A stretch of 64,000 bases of DNA. Origin: JBGRQA01 sp041725895 (GTDB taxonomy: Bacteria > Bacteroidota > Bacteroidia > Bacteroidales > Marinifilaceae). Both the position numbers and the translations under genes were made by a program. Below the pieces are notes generated by a model. That model saw only the letters and a program-made list of their open reading frames with translations. It was not told where the DNA came from and made no database searches. Of the stretch, positions 8,640-18,101 are shown piece by piece. Location of the stretch: contig JBGRQA010000010.1 in assembly GCA_041725895.1 (NCBI GenBank), positions 1-64,000 of the forward strand, given 5' to 3'. The stretch's first letter is position 1; the number at the start of each line of letters is the position of its first letter.

Positions 8640-9144
8640 AATCGTTACCATTTACAAAATATATTGAGTAATAATTTTTATGATGTTTTTGCATCCAATC
8701 ACGCATATTTGCAATATTCGCAAGTTCGGATGAACAATGCTCTCCCCCCTCTTCTATATCAGCTTCTTTCGCTTTGGTTTTCTTTTCCCATTCATCTATA
8801 AAATCCGTTGACAAGCGTTTTTCCTGCAGGGTTCCCTTAATGGCTATTTTCATTCCAACCAATTCCCGGTTAAAACCATTTATCTTTCCACCGGCTTCCA
8901 CACGAATTGAAAGATTTCCTGTAGAATCAATCAATATGCATCTGCGTCCGGAGTGCGAACAAACATGATTTACAGTCCCTTGAAAATACACTTCTTTACC
9001 GATATTTTTATCAGCGATTTCCAGAACATTTGAAATCGTAACAGCTTTAATTGCATCTGTTTTTGCCTCTTTTTGTGTTTGTTGATTGCCGTTACATGCG
9101 AATAATAGTGTCGCTACAGTCAATAGTAATAATAACTTTTTCAT
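8623..9144 (-). CDS. OB-fold-like lipoprotein
   Basis: 173 residues with a lipoprotein signal (MKKLLLLLTVATLLFAC, lipidated Cys17). The following region, with KNIGKEVYFQGTVNHVCSHSGRRC and an ILIDSTGNLSIRVEAGG-like strand pair, resembles the OB-fold nucleic-acid-binding type seen in small Bacteroidota periplasmic proteins. Cysteine and histidine residues (CSHSGRRC; GGEHCSSE) could bind metal, which would fit the neighbouring transport genes, but this is inference. Its end overlaps the PepSY-like gene, so the two are translationally linked. Confidence 0.75.
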   Translation of the reverse strand: MKKLLLLLTVATLLFACNGNQQTQKEAKTDAIKAVTISNVLEIADKNIGKEVYFQGTVNHVCSHSGRRCILIDSTGNLSIRVEAGGKINGFNRELVGMKIAIKGTLQEKRLSTDFIDEWEKKTKAKEADIEEGGEHCSSELANIANMRDWMQKHHKNYYSIYFVNGNDYEILD

Positions 9145-9314
9145 ATGTCTATAATTTGTTTTTAAAGATTATTTAGAAAACTATCCGAAAGCCCCAATTT
9201 TAACATTCTCTTCTGTAATAAAATTAAGGTTTCTCTCATCTCGTCTCAACTGATTTTTTCACCTATACCTCAGGCTTTTGCCTCAACTTAGACTATTGAT
9301 TATTATGATATTCG

Positions 9315-10529
9315 TCATTTATTCAGAATCAAACAAGGGATAAACCCGAATATCCCTGTGCATGCAATCCAAAGCGAAGAAATTATCTCAACTCTACGGT
9401 TGCGATAGCGATTAATGCCCAAAAAAAGAATCACGAACAAAAGATTGAAGAACAAACCGTAACAAGAGCCTATGTGAATTACAGATTCTACAAATTTTGA
9501 GTTGGAGGATTCAAATTTCAGGGAAAAGGGTATCAGCAAACTCAGGAGATTGCTTCTACGGGGCTCATTTTTTACCACGAAGCTGTCAACCATATTCTTT
9601 GATTTTGCATCCAAAGCGTAGCTCTCTTTTCCTGATGCGGATATTACATTCACAATCCAATAGAGAGGATTGGCCATAATCATTATCCTATCCTTGTCTA
9701 CATCAAATTTCGGCGAAGGTATTTCCACCAACTGGTAGTTATCGGTAGAAATCATATACATTTTGTTGGCATCGTCAAACATAAAGGCATAAAAACTCCG
9801 GTCGGAAGGCTCCATGGTTGCAATATACCGAGTCTTAAAATTGTTGGGCAACTTGATATTTTTTACAAAAGGTTTTCCATTCACCATTTTAAGGTGGTAC
9901 AGTTTATCATTCCTGTCAACAACAAAATAACCTTCATCGTATGACTTTCTGGTAGTTGGATTCCCCGCTACTACTTTTGCCGGGAATTGGAACCCTCTTT
10001 GAGTCAGTGCCCGGGTAAAACGTTCACTCTTCTCAATATTAACAGTATTGGTCTCAGGAGCGATAAATTCAATTCTATCGGTTATCCGAAATACATCACC
10101 TGGCATCTCCAGATCTACCCTTCCGGAAAATGACTCAAAAAGGGTATACAGGGGGATGTGAGGTTTGTTTTTATCACTGGGGTTATGACGAAAATAAAAA
10201 GTCTCACGACTGATCTGTTTCGCCGATACGGGCATACCATGAATCGAATCGGGCATCCTACCATCCGATAGGAGTTGCCGGTAATAAAACATTGGCAAAA
10301 TACTATCAAATTCGTTCTCGGTGTATTCTCTGTTCGTTTTTACATTCTTACGGATTAATTTGCTCTCCTTATCATCAAAATCAATAGTACAGAAACTTTT
10401 TTCTACCGAACTATAATACGAAAAGATCGATCCGGAAGCCTCATCCGTAGCCATATGATAGAGTGAGGGCAGTATCCAGGCCAATAGGAAAGTTGCCAGA
10501 ATTATTATCAAATAGTTTATTATTTTCAT
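9315..10529 (-). CDS. DUF4857 membrane protein (ABC-exporter partner)
   Basis: About 404 residues. An N-terminal helix (MKIINYLIIILATFLLAWILP) is followed by a large extracytoplasmic domain and two C-terminal helices (IGSCYGLFFNLLFVILFLGI and ISSLWIACTGIFGFIPCLIL). It resembles the DUF4857 family, which in Bacteroidota is encoded beside an ABC ATPase and permease, as here. Function is unknown. The ATG at 10529 is chosen: the longer reading starts with GTG at 10556 and its extra residues come from a duplicated upstream segment (10526-10710). The gap of 325 bases to the permease is unusual within this cluster. Confidence 0.8.
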   Translation of the reverse strand: MKIINYLIIILATFLLAWILPSLYHMATDEASGSIFSYYSSVEKSFCTIDFDDKESKLIRKNVKTNREYTENEFDSILPMFYYRQLLSDGRMPDSIHGMPVSAKQISRETFYFRHNPSDKNKPHIPLYTLFESFSGRVDLEMPGDVFRITDRIEFIAPETNTVNIEKSERFTRALTQRGFQFPAKVVAGNPTTRKSYDEGYFVVDRNDKLYHLKMVNGKPFVKNIKLPNNFKTRYIATMEPSDRSFYAFMFDDANKMYMISTDNYQLVEIPSPKFDVDKDRIMIMANPLYWIVNVISASGKESYALDAKSKNMVDSFVVKNEPRRSNLLSLLIPFSLKFESSNSKFVESVIHIGSCYGLFFNLLFVILFLGINRYRNRRVEIISSLWIACTGIFGFIPCLILNK

Positions 10530-10710
10530 GTGTTTCAATTTGTTTTCATTGGTCACATGGAACTCGCCTAAATTAATCCCTCGATAGCTATCGGGACTTT
10601 TGTGTAAGAAGTATTTTTATGGCTCGTTTCATGTGTTTCAATTTGTTTTCATTGGACATTCCAATAATTATCGGGCCCATTGTGAGAAGTATTTCTCATG
10701 GCTCGTTTAA
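10526..10710. repeat. Partial tandem duplication upstream of the DUF4857 gene
   Basis: 27 identical bases occur at 10526-10552 and 10629-10655, and each copy is followed about 60-75 bases later by a related AGAAGTATTT...ATGGCTCGTTT segment. The unit is about 100 bases. Each copy carries, on the minus strand, a short ATGAAAACAAATTGA frame followed by ACACATGAAA; in copy 1 that second ATG is the DUF4857 start. The duplication therefore includes the translation start region. Confidence 0.8.
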
Positions 10711-10854
10711 ATTGGAATATGAGCTATTCAGTCATTTGTTAAATAACAATAATTTGAAGTTGTAAATTATAAGTTATCAATTTGCACAAATCCGTAATTT
10801 TGAGTTATTGACATATCACAAAGTCACTCTTTTCGAATTAACTAACTTATTAAA

Positions 10855-11526
10855 TTAATCCTGCTGTCCCTCTTTAAAACGGAAGACAGACAAAAACAGG
10901 AAAGGCAGAACATATATTGGAATCATTATCAACAAGTACAGAACCAAAATGTACGCTGATGGAAAATCAGAAATAAAGAACAGCTTCAAGGTACCAACCA
11001 TTAACAGTATATTAAAAACCCTCCGCTTCCATGTTGGTTCAAGACAAATCATAGCTACAAACGAATGGGCTGTCAACCCTGCCAAATACCATGGAGCCAA
11101 TGTACCAAGCATACTTATGATGAACTCATAAGGAAAATGAATTCCGGCAAAAAGAAGTACCGCCATTATATGCAGTATAAAGAATCCAAGCAGTACAACC
11201 TGACCATATCCAAGCATAATAAAGATGGTCTCCCGTTCCGGCAAAGGAAGGTGTAGGCTTAGTTTGATTCTCTTTTTTATCGTCTCGGGTACAAACTGGG
11301 CTAACCCCAAAAATATCCCTGCAGCAACAGGGAAATATTTTAAATCCCTCAGTAAAAACTGATCCCTGTTAATAATAACATCCCACAAATGCTCCATACC
11401 TGCAAAGCGAAACGATCGCCCTAGTTTCATAAATATATATCCCAGCAATAAACTTCCTATGGATAGAATCGCAATGTTTAACCATTTGGTTTTTTTCCAC
11501 TCTTTATAAATTAATGCTTTCCTCAT
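10855..11526 (-). CDS. ABC transporter permease
   Basis: 223 residues with about six predicted membrane helices (for example WLNIAILSIGSLLLGYIFM near 14-32, VVLLGFFILHIMAVLLFAGI, and a C-terminal AYILVLYLLIMIPIYVLPFL). It begins 4 bases after the ATPase stop codon, so the two form a unit. No substrate-binding protein is encoded nearby, which suggests export rather than import. Substrate is unknown. Confidence 0.85.
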   Translation of the reverse strand: MRKALIYKEWKKTKWLNIAILSIGSLLLGYIFMKLGRSFRFAGMEHLWDVIINRDQFLLRDLKYFPVAAGIFLGLAQFVPETIKKRIKLSLHLPLPERETIFIMLGYGQVVLLGFFILHIMAVLLFAGIHFPYEFIISMLGTLAPWYLAGLTAHSFVAMICLEPTWKRRVFNILLMVGTLKLFFISDFPSAYILVLYLLIMIPIYVLPFLFLSVFRFKEGQQD

Positions 11527-11530
11527 AGTT

Positions 11531-12415
11531 TTAATATTTTCCGGTTAATCCAATAAACGCCTCTTCCAAACTCAGTTTCTCTTCCCTTATTTTGGTAATA
11601 GTAATATGTTTTTGTGCCAGAATCGATTCGAGGTTATTCCGATCAAGCATAGAGTAGGCTTCGGTATTCCCTTTAATTGTTGCAGGGTGAAACACTTGAG
11701 ATATCTCTGATAATCTTTCGGGCGAATCACATTGAAAACGATATCTTCGAAATGTATCCAATAACTCAGGAACGGGTTTCTGCAGCACAATGCGGCCATA
11801 ATCCATGATAAGACAATCGTCGATAAGCCGTTCCATATCCTGAATGATATGAGAGGTAACAAAAACGGTTTTATTTTCAGCCCTGGCATATTCACTTAAA
11901 TAATCGACAAAAAGCATTCTATACCCCGGGTCGAGGCCCATTGAGAAATCATCCAGAATCAGCAACTCTGGATCCTGAGCAAGAATCAGTCCTAAAGCCA
12001 CTTGTGATTTCTGCCCGCAGGACATGCGCGACAATTTCTGTTCAGGTGCTATCTTGAGCAACTTCATCAATTCATAGTAGGCCTCCCTCTTCCAATTGGG
12101 GTAAAATGCCGAGTAGAATTTCTCTATCTCTTCAATATTCATAAATGAATACTGTACATGGCCCTCGATTAGTAAACCAACTTTCTGTTTGGTTTCAGGT
12201 GAAAGATTGTTGGAATTCTCCCCAAACATTAAACATTCACCACTACGAGGTTTTAAATAACCATTCAGAATATTTATGGTAGTGGTTTTTCCCGTTCCGT
12301 TTTTTCCAAGCAATCCCAGTATTCTTCCTTTGGGGATCTGAAAATTCAGATCCTCATAGATACAGCGTTTCCCATAATAGTGGGTTAAATTTCGACATTC
12401 AACTATTGGTTGCAT
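11531..12415 (-). CDS. ABC transporter ATP-binding protein
   Basis: 294 residues. Walker A is GKNGTGKTT (about 37-45), the signature loop is SRMSCGQKSQ (a degenerate LSGGQ), and Walker B reads LLILDDFSMGLDPG. The second Walker B acidic residue is Asp rather than the usual catalytic Glu; this may slow hydrolysis. The switch His is in FVTSHIIQDM. A C-terminal extension of about 80 residues follows, as in exporters of the CcmA/NatA type. It sits just upstream of its permease and of the DUF4857 gene. Confidence 0.93.
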   Translation of the reverse strand: MQPIVECRNLTHYYGKRCIYEDLNFQIPKGRILGLLGKNGTGKTTTINILNGYLKPRSGECLMFGENSNNLSPETKQKVGLLIEGHVQYSFMNIEEIEKFYSAFYPNWKREAYYELMKLLKIAPEQKLSRMSCGQKSQVALGLILAQDPELLILDDFSMGLDPGYRMLFVDYLSEYARAENKTVFVTSHIIQDMERLIDDCLIMDYGRIVLQKPVPELLDTFRRYRFQCDSPERLSEISQVFHPATIKGNTEAYSMLDRNNLESILAQKHITITKIREEKLSLEEAFIGLTGKY

Positions 12416-12467
12416 ATATTATTATTGATGTAATAAAAAAACATTCTCATTTCCATTAACCTTTACC

Positions 12468-13979
12468 TCAAAAAGCAATTCCACTTTCTATGCAAAAACT
12501 TCCCGAGTAATTGACCCTCTCAAACTTTTTCATCTCCATACTAATTCCTAAAAAAACATTTGCCTTATCGGACAAACGGTAATCGTATCGGCTTTCAACA
12601 CCAAACTGAACAAAGCTTGCAGACATATAGTCATAATTCGACCGAAACATTGTGTTGCCAACTGCATTATTCAGGTTGCTTGTATCCACATACTTATTCA
12701 TTGAGGCTGAATAGGCAACTTTCATCTTAGAACTCAACACTGATTCCTTAAATGGTATTCGTAAACCGTAGCTAATGCTAGGGATTAACTTGCTGATATT
12801 TTGTTCCGCTTGGGGTAAAGTATATTCCGAATTATCGATTTTGTAATCTGCAGCCAACACTAACAAAGTAGAAACTCGCTCTCGATTAACATTCTTCAAA
12901 AAAGCGAAACCACCTACGAACCATTTTTGATTGTATTTATTGACCTTATTTAACAAAGCCATATTTTCAGCATAATTATATTCCATCCCCTTCCTTTCAT
13001 TTAGTTGAGCATGAATTTTCAAACAACTCGTTTTGTTGTTCTTACCTTTACTATACCCAAACTCAACTTTTACACAATTACTGGTCATATCGGAAATCGT
13101 TCCCAGGGTATTACCATAAACAAAATCGAAATAGGAATTCCGATATTCCGACAATAGATAAACACCATTACCATTTATTGGCTTATAATCAAATTGCAAG
13201 CGATACTCCTTTAAATCGTAGTAATTACTTTCGGATTTACAGACACTGGAAAACTTTTTTTCACTTACTCCAAATCCTCTCATGTAAAACATTTTATAAA
13301 AAGAATCTTTCCGATAGCTTTTCACTTTATTAGATTGCTTGTATTGCCTAAAAGCCAGTTTAAAACCAATATTTTGATTTTGTCTTATTGAAAAAAGAAA
13401 TCCTCCAGACAGACGAAAATCTGAAGTCGTATTTTGAGGCCGGGGATCAACATTACGATACTCTAAAGAGGCTTTGTAAAAACCATCTATCCCCAAAAGA
13501 AACCTACCTGCTTTAGTAGCATACCCTCCCTTAAACATGTAGGTTTCCTTTTTGGATTCACCTCCTACGGTATCTGCCATTACGTAAGGAGCAAAAAGAT
13601 TATAGTCACTGGCAGTATTCCAATTCACATTTTCCTTCGTTGAAAAATCATACAGTGCGGCTCCATAATAAACATCCTTACTATTTTTCACATAAGACTT
13701 AGCCTTAAAGAACCTACTGCTGAGACAATTCCCTTCTTGAACCAGGTAAAGGTCGTTGTCTATTCTTTGAACCAACCCCAGGTAGACATCTGTAAATGAA
13801 GACGAAGGATAGTAATACATAGAAGCTGGATTATTCCAGTTCAAGACAAAAAAGTTGGTTACCTCTTTCTTGAAAAAAAGAGAATTCCCTACAAATTGTT
13901 GCGAACTCACCCGCATTGTAAGGACCAAAACGATTATTATCGTATAGATGTACTTATTCTTGAACAATTTGTTAAACAT
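12468..13979 (-). CDS. DUF6850-like outer-membrane protein
   Basis: About 503 residues, with a signal peptide (IYTIIIVLVLTMRVSSQQ) and long alternating beta-strand sequence ending in Phe (ESGIAF), the pattern of an outer-membrane barrel. It resembles the DUF6850 family that is encoded with DUF4876 lipoproteins and TonB receptors. The ATG at 13979 is chosen because the longer reading would begin inside a strong hairpin (13996-14025). It follows the DUF4876 gene and precedes the ABC exporter. Function is unknown. Confidence 0.75.
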   Translation of the reverse strand: MFNKLFKNKYIYTIIIVLVLTMRVSSQQFVGNSLFFKKEVTNFFVLNWNNPASMYYYPSSSFTDVYLGLVQRIDNDLYLVQEGNCLSSRFFKAKSYVKNSKDVYYGAALYDFSTKENVNWNTASDYNLFAPYVMADTVGGESKKETYMFKGGYATKAGRFLLGIDGFYKASLEYRNVDPRPQNTTSDFRLSGGFLFSIRQNQNIGFKLAFRQYKQSNKVKSYRKDSFYKMFYMRGFGVSEKKFSSVCKSESNYYDLKEYRLQFDYKPINGNGVYLLSEYRNSYFDFVYGNTLGTISDMTSNCVKVEFGYSKGKNNKTSCLKIHAQLNERKGMEYNYAENMALLNKVNKYNQKWFVGGFAFLKNVNRERVSTLLVLAADYKIDNSEYTLPQAEQNISKLIPSISYGLRIPFKESVLSSKMKVAYSASMNKYVDTSNLNNAVGNTMFRSNYDYMSASFVQFGVESRYDYRLSDKANVFLGISMEMKKFERVNYSGSFCIESGIAF

Positions 13980-13987
13980 TGTAGCAA

Positions 13988-14025
13988 TGATAAAATGCCA
14001 GCTTACAACCAGATGCAAGCTGGCA
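13988..14025 (-). terminator. Hairpin between DUF4876 and DUF6850 genes (possible attenuator)
   Basis: A perfect 9-bp stem TGCCAGCTT / AAGCTGGCA (13996-14004 with 14017-14025) is followed on the minus strand by TTTTAT. It looks like an intrinsic terminator placed inside the cluster, so it may reduce expression of the distal genes relative to the receptor and lipoprotein. Confidence 0.75.
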
Positions 14026-14032
14026 CGAACAT

Positions 14033-15334
14033 TTATTCAGGATTTCCGGGAGTAGGTTCAGCTGTCGCTGTAAAATCCAGCGCTGAATTATTTGTATCAA
14101 TCAAAACAATTCTACCATTGGTCTCTTTATGGGACACTTTACGGCGAACACTGTGTCTCCATCTTTTTTCATCCGAATCACCACTATGTGTCCAGGATAG
14201 ATCCAAAGATGGATCCAACACATTCCACAAAAAAGACGAAGGGGTAGCACAGCCTACTGCATCAATTATCGATTCGTTTGGAATATCGTAGGCATTCTGA
14301 TTCATTGTTTTCGAAAACGAATTGTATTGGAACAGATAGCTGTAATCGTAATCATTCTCTTCCAAAAACTGTTTGGCAGTTTTATCCAGTTTAAACAACA
14401 GAAACGATTTTTCGCCTCGGGAATGAAGACCAAAAATAGTTGCAGAACTACTATAAACTTTTTCCAGGTTAGGCACCTCTGCCACATCGATGTCTTTTGA
14501 ATCATCATCATACCATTCGAAATCCGCTCCCGACAAATCAAAGGAATTGGCATTATCTGTTTTGTGATTTTTGGCTATATCGCAAAGCAAAATTGTTTGC
14601 CCCGGTAATACAGGATGATCCTTTCCATTGCCAGGAATACGATAAACAGCATCAATAACCGTACGCGTGCTTATTAAGTTGGGACTTAACTCACTGTTTG
14701 TTCGCACCCAATTGCAGCCAAATTCAGTTTCTCCAATACATAGACCATCAGCATAAAGCGTTTTATCACTGTTATTGTAAATTTCAATGTACTGATCTCT
14801 CAGATACTGTTCCTTTTCTGGGGTTTGAGTCCCCGCAAAAAAGACTTCAGAAATTACAAAACCAGTTCCTTCCTTAAAAAGGAACAAATCTATTTTTACT
14901 GCAGTCTGTCCACCCGTAATACTCACATTTTGATTAATTCCTCTAATCTTCGATTCTGTATCTATGGTTTCTGTTTTTTCAATTGACTTTTCAACTTTCT
15001 TTCCGTTCTCCTCAACAATTTCTTTTACCGTATAAGTATTTGTCAATGTATATTTAACATCCCCTGTAATTAGCACATCATAAATTCCATCCTCAATATT
15101 GAAATTTTCATTATCCAGGGAAGCCAAATCCTGCTTCGTTTCCAGCCCAGTATTTTTATTTGTCAATACAAGCGAGGCATTCATATTTGTTATGCAAACA
15201 TCTTTTCCTTTCAACGATTCCGGAAGATTGTATTGCATATTAACATCCGATGTGTCTATTTTGTCATCATCTGAACAGGCAGTAACAAATAATGATCCCG
15301 TAGCAACCAACAGGGCTAACAACTTTGTTTTCAT
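14033..15334 (-). CDS. DUF4876 lipoprotein
   Basis: 433 residues. The signal is MKTKLLALLVATGSLFVTAC with lipidated Cys20, followed by acidic SDDDK, a pattern known to direct lipoproteins to the cell surface in Bacteroidota. A beta-rich N-terminal domain precedes a lamin-tail-like segment (VISEVFFAGTQTP ... QYIEIYNNSDKTLYADGLCI). This matches the DUF4876 family. It begins 19 bases after the TonB receptor stop and probably works with it as a surface-exposed partner, by analogy with SusD-type lipoproteins; the ligand is unknown. Confidence 0.85.
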   Translation of the reverse strand: MKTKLLALLVATGSLFVTACSDDDKIDTSDVNMQYNLPESLKGKDVCITNMNASLVLTNKNTGLETKQDLASLDNENFNIEDGIYDVLITGDVKYTLTNTYTVKEIVEENGKKVEKSIEKTETIDTESKIRGINQNVSITGGQTAVKIDLFLFKEGTGFVISEVFFAGTQTPEKEQYLRDQYIEIYNNSDKTLYADGLCIGETEFGCNWVRTNSELSPNLISTRTVIDAVYRIPGNGKDHPVLPGQTILLCDIAKNHKTDNANSFDLSGADFEWYDDDSKDIDVAEVPNLEKVYSSSATIFGLHSRGEKSFLLFKLDKTAKQFLEENDYDYSYLFQYNSFSKTMNQNAYDIPNESIIDAVGCATPSSFLWNVLDPSLDLSWTHSGDSDEKRWRHSVRRKVSHKETNGRIVLIDTNNSALDFTATAEPTPGNPE

Positions 15335-15353
15335 GTCTATTATATTTTAAGGT

Positions 15354-18101
15354 TTACAAATTCAAATTCAACTCCATTCCAAATTGAGGGGAAACTCTCC
15401 GCCTTACCAAAAAACCATCCTTTCGGTGAAAATCAGGTCGATAATCCAAAAGGCTATTTACGTAAAAGGATAAGCTGGCTTTAGCTCCTATTGTTTTCTT
15501 AACTTTCAGATTAAGATCCACCGCTATGGCATCTCTAAATTCGTCGAAAGCATTGGGTGATGGTTTCTTGTACAAATACCTGAGGACATAATCTTGGGTA
15601 TGTTCTGGCAAATACCTTTTTCTCTGTCCATTTATATCTTCAAAGTAAGCGGGCATTCCGTTGTTGTAATTGTTCTTGCGAGATGTAAACCACACCAACT
15701 GAATTGCAGTGGTAAATATTAATCCCAACCTACTCACTTGTGTATTTACCCGTAAGGTAGAATTAAACTGCTGATAGGTTTTCCCTTCATCCCATAGATA
15801 TAATCCGATGTATGGGTATTTCTCGCCGTTGAGAATCACCGAAGAAGTTCGGTAATCAGGTAAGCTTACATCGTATTTCGTTTTGTACCACGCTCCATTA
15901 ATGGATACTCTTGACAAAAGGCTTTTTATTAAGCCCAAATCCATTTGGTACTCAATGCCTTTTTTCTCCGTTAAACAAGCATTCTCATTGTAACTATAAA
16001 CATGAAAATCCTTTTGCTCTTTCCATTTAAAATCAAACAATTGAGGAGGTTCGGTTAAACCATTCACAGCAACCGAAGATGCATCATATTTCCGATACTC
16101 AATAATATCATATCGATGAGAACTCCGAAATCCGGAAGTCATTTTCTCCTGAAAATAATTTACTTGAAGATTAGCTTTTGCTATTCTTAAGTTGACACCA
16201 ATCTCAAATTTTCGGTTCACCGAAGGTTTAAGATGATAATTGGTAGGATCCATAACAACAGTTTTGAAATTAACTCTCGACAACTTTTCATTCTGCGAAT
16301 AAAAATTCAACTGCTGCTTGTGTATGTATTCCAATTCAGGATAGAGATATGACAAACCCGGGAATTTGGTTTGCATTCCATAAGCAAAATTTAAACTAAT
16401 GCGGGTATCTGATCCCCAAACTTTAAACTTTGGCATCTGCCAAACAGCGTTCATTCTAGGGTCGGGATAGAACCGATTGTTCAGGTAATACTTTTTCCCT
16501 ACATGCAAAGCTCCACTTGTTCTAATTCCCATATAAACATCCAGGGAGCTTTCCCCCATTGGAATAGTAAATCGATCATCCACAAAAAATGAAAGTTTAT
16601 TGGAAGCCGGAACATCTTTATATCTCCGGGGAATACTACTGTTAATGGCAGGATAAGCTGGACGGTTAATATCGTACTGTTGGCCCTCGCCCAAATTTTT
16701 ATTGTAACTCCATTCATTCCCCAGAGAAAATTCATGCTTTAGGCCAGCTATATTAAACGACAGCAGAGCCTTTATCTTCGAAGATATTCCCAGTGGCTTG
16801 CCATCAACCTCAAGATGGGACCTATAGGATGATGGCAAATAAATTCCATCTCGAACGCCTACGCTAAAACCAACTGGCATTGCTACAGCCCCTCCATTCG
16901 AAGTATATTTATCAACAATGGTCTTTTCTTTTGTATAAGAAGCATTTATAACGCATGATAATTTATGGAACCAGGTTGTCGTATTCACAAACCAGTCCGC
17001 CGACACACCAAACCGAAACTGATTATAGGAATTCTTAAAAATATCACCAGCCAAATCCTGTTCTGCGTCTTTCTTTTCATCATCAAAAGATCCCGTATAA
17101 TCAAAAGTATTTTTTATTACCAGGGGATTTGTTTTCTCGTTATTGGAGTATTTATGCCTAACAGAAATTGTATATCTTGAATACTCTTCTTTTCTATTCC
17201 GGGGATCGGGAACATGTCTTAAAAAACTAAAATTGGTGTTTAAAGTATTGGTTTTATTCAGCAAAACTCCTTTCCCAAGCGAAAACAGTTTTCCCTTTGG
17301 ATTCGCTTTTACTCTTACACTCAGAGGTGATTTGCCAAACAACCGCTTCACCTTCACCAAGGTGTTGGTTACTTCACCATATTCCACAGGGGCAATACCC
17401 GAAATCACCTCTACCGACTCTATGTCATCAGTAGATATCATTCGCATATCAATACCTTTGCCCTTTGTGTTCTTTTCTGTAATTACCGCATCACTGGCAC
17501 CCACAACCTCTTGCAATTGGGCGTCATTTGACATTTGAAAACCATCAATTACGAAAGCAGTACCCAAGGATGAATTTGCAGTACCCTGCGAAGCCTCGCG
17601 AAAGGAAGCTAAATTGGCATCAACCAAACTATTGGTTTGTGAAATCCCGCCGGGTAACAACTCAAGTATATCGGTAAAACTTGATGGCTGAACATGGTCT
17701 ATTGCATCCTTTTCAATTTTCGATGAAGAGGGATTATTTTTTACCCTTTGAGCAATAACAATCAATTCATCAAGATGTGTTTTCACTCGTTTTAAATCAA
17801 TTCGAACAATTGTGTCCTTCTGTAGATCTATTTCGATCTTATGATTTAAATACCCCAGATAGGACACGAAAATTTGCTGTTTCCCTGAACGTATGCCTGC
17901 AATTGTAAAAAAGCCTTTTGCATTGGTCATACATCCCCTTCCATATTGCTCAATTACTACAGTCGCAAATTCAAGGGGCTGCTGTGTTTCCATATCACGA
18001 ACTGTACCCCTCAAATCAAAAACGTTTTGAGCCACCAATTCAGAGACAGAACCACCAAACAAAAGGAAGCATCCGATTACGATGCCTGAAAAATATCTCA
18101 T
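15354..18101 (-). CDS. TonB-dependent outer-membrane receptor
   Basis: 915 residues. A signal peptide (about 1-25) is followed by a carboxypeptidase-regulatory-like domain (VFDLRGTVRDMETQQPLEFA, about 27-110), a plug domain (containing GTAFVIDGFQMSND and DDIESVEVISGIAPVEYGE), and a long beta-barrel ending in the typical terminal strand QFGMELNLNL. It is the first gene of the transport cluster and probably imports a substrate powered by TonB. Nothing in the sequence identifies the ligand; the PepSY-like gene in the cluster hints at an iron chelate, as in Bacteroides Xus systems, but this is inference. Confidence 0.93.
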   Translation of the reverse strand: MRYFSGIVIGCFLLFGGSVSELVAQNVFDLRGTVRDMETQQPLEFATVVIEQYGRGCMTNAKGFFTIAGIRSGKQQIFVSYLGYLNHKIEIDLQKDTIVRIDLKRVKTHLDELIVIAQRVKNNPSSSKIEKDAIDHVQPSSFTDILELLPGGISQTNSLVDANLASFREASQGTANSSLGTAFVIDGFQMSNDAQLQEVVGASDAVITEKNTKGKGIDMRMISTDDIESVEVISGIAPVEYGEVTNTLVKVKRLFGKSPLSVRVKANPKGKLFSLGKGVLLNKTNTLNTNFSFLRHVPDPRNRKEEYSRYTISVRHKYSNNEKTNPLVIKNTFDYTGSFDDEKKDAEQDLAGDIFKNSYNQFRFGVSADWFVNTTTWFHKLSCVINASYTKEKTIVDKYTSNGGAVAMPVGFSVGVRDGIYLPSSYRSHLEVDGKPLGISSKIKALLSFNIAGLKHEFSLGNEWSYNKNLGEGQQYDINRPAYPAINSSIPRRYKDVPASNKLSFFVDDRFTIPMGESSLDVYMGIRTSGALHVGKKYYLNNRFYPDPRMNAVWQMPKFKVWGSDTRISLNFAYGMQTKFPGLSYLYPELEYIHKQQLNFYSQNEKLSRVNFKTVVMDPTNYHLKPSVNRKFEIGVNLRIAKANLQVNYFQEKMTSGFRSSHRYDIIEYRKYDASSVAVNGLTEPPQLFDFKWKEQKDFHVYSYNENACLTEKKGIEYQMDLGLIKSLLSRVSINGAWYKTKYDVSLPDYRTSSVILNGEKYPYIGLYLWDEGKTYQQFNSTLRVNTQVSRLGLIFTTAIQLVWFTSRKNNYNNGMPAYFEDINGQRKRYLPEHTQDYVLRYLYKKPSPNAFDEFRDAIAVDLNLKVKKTIGAKASLSFYVNSLLDYRPDFHRKDGFLVRRRVSPQFGMELNLNL

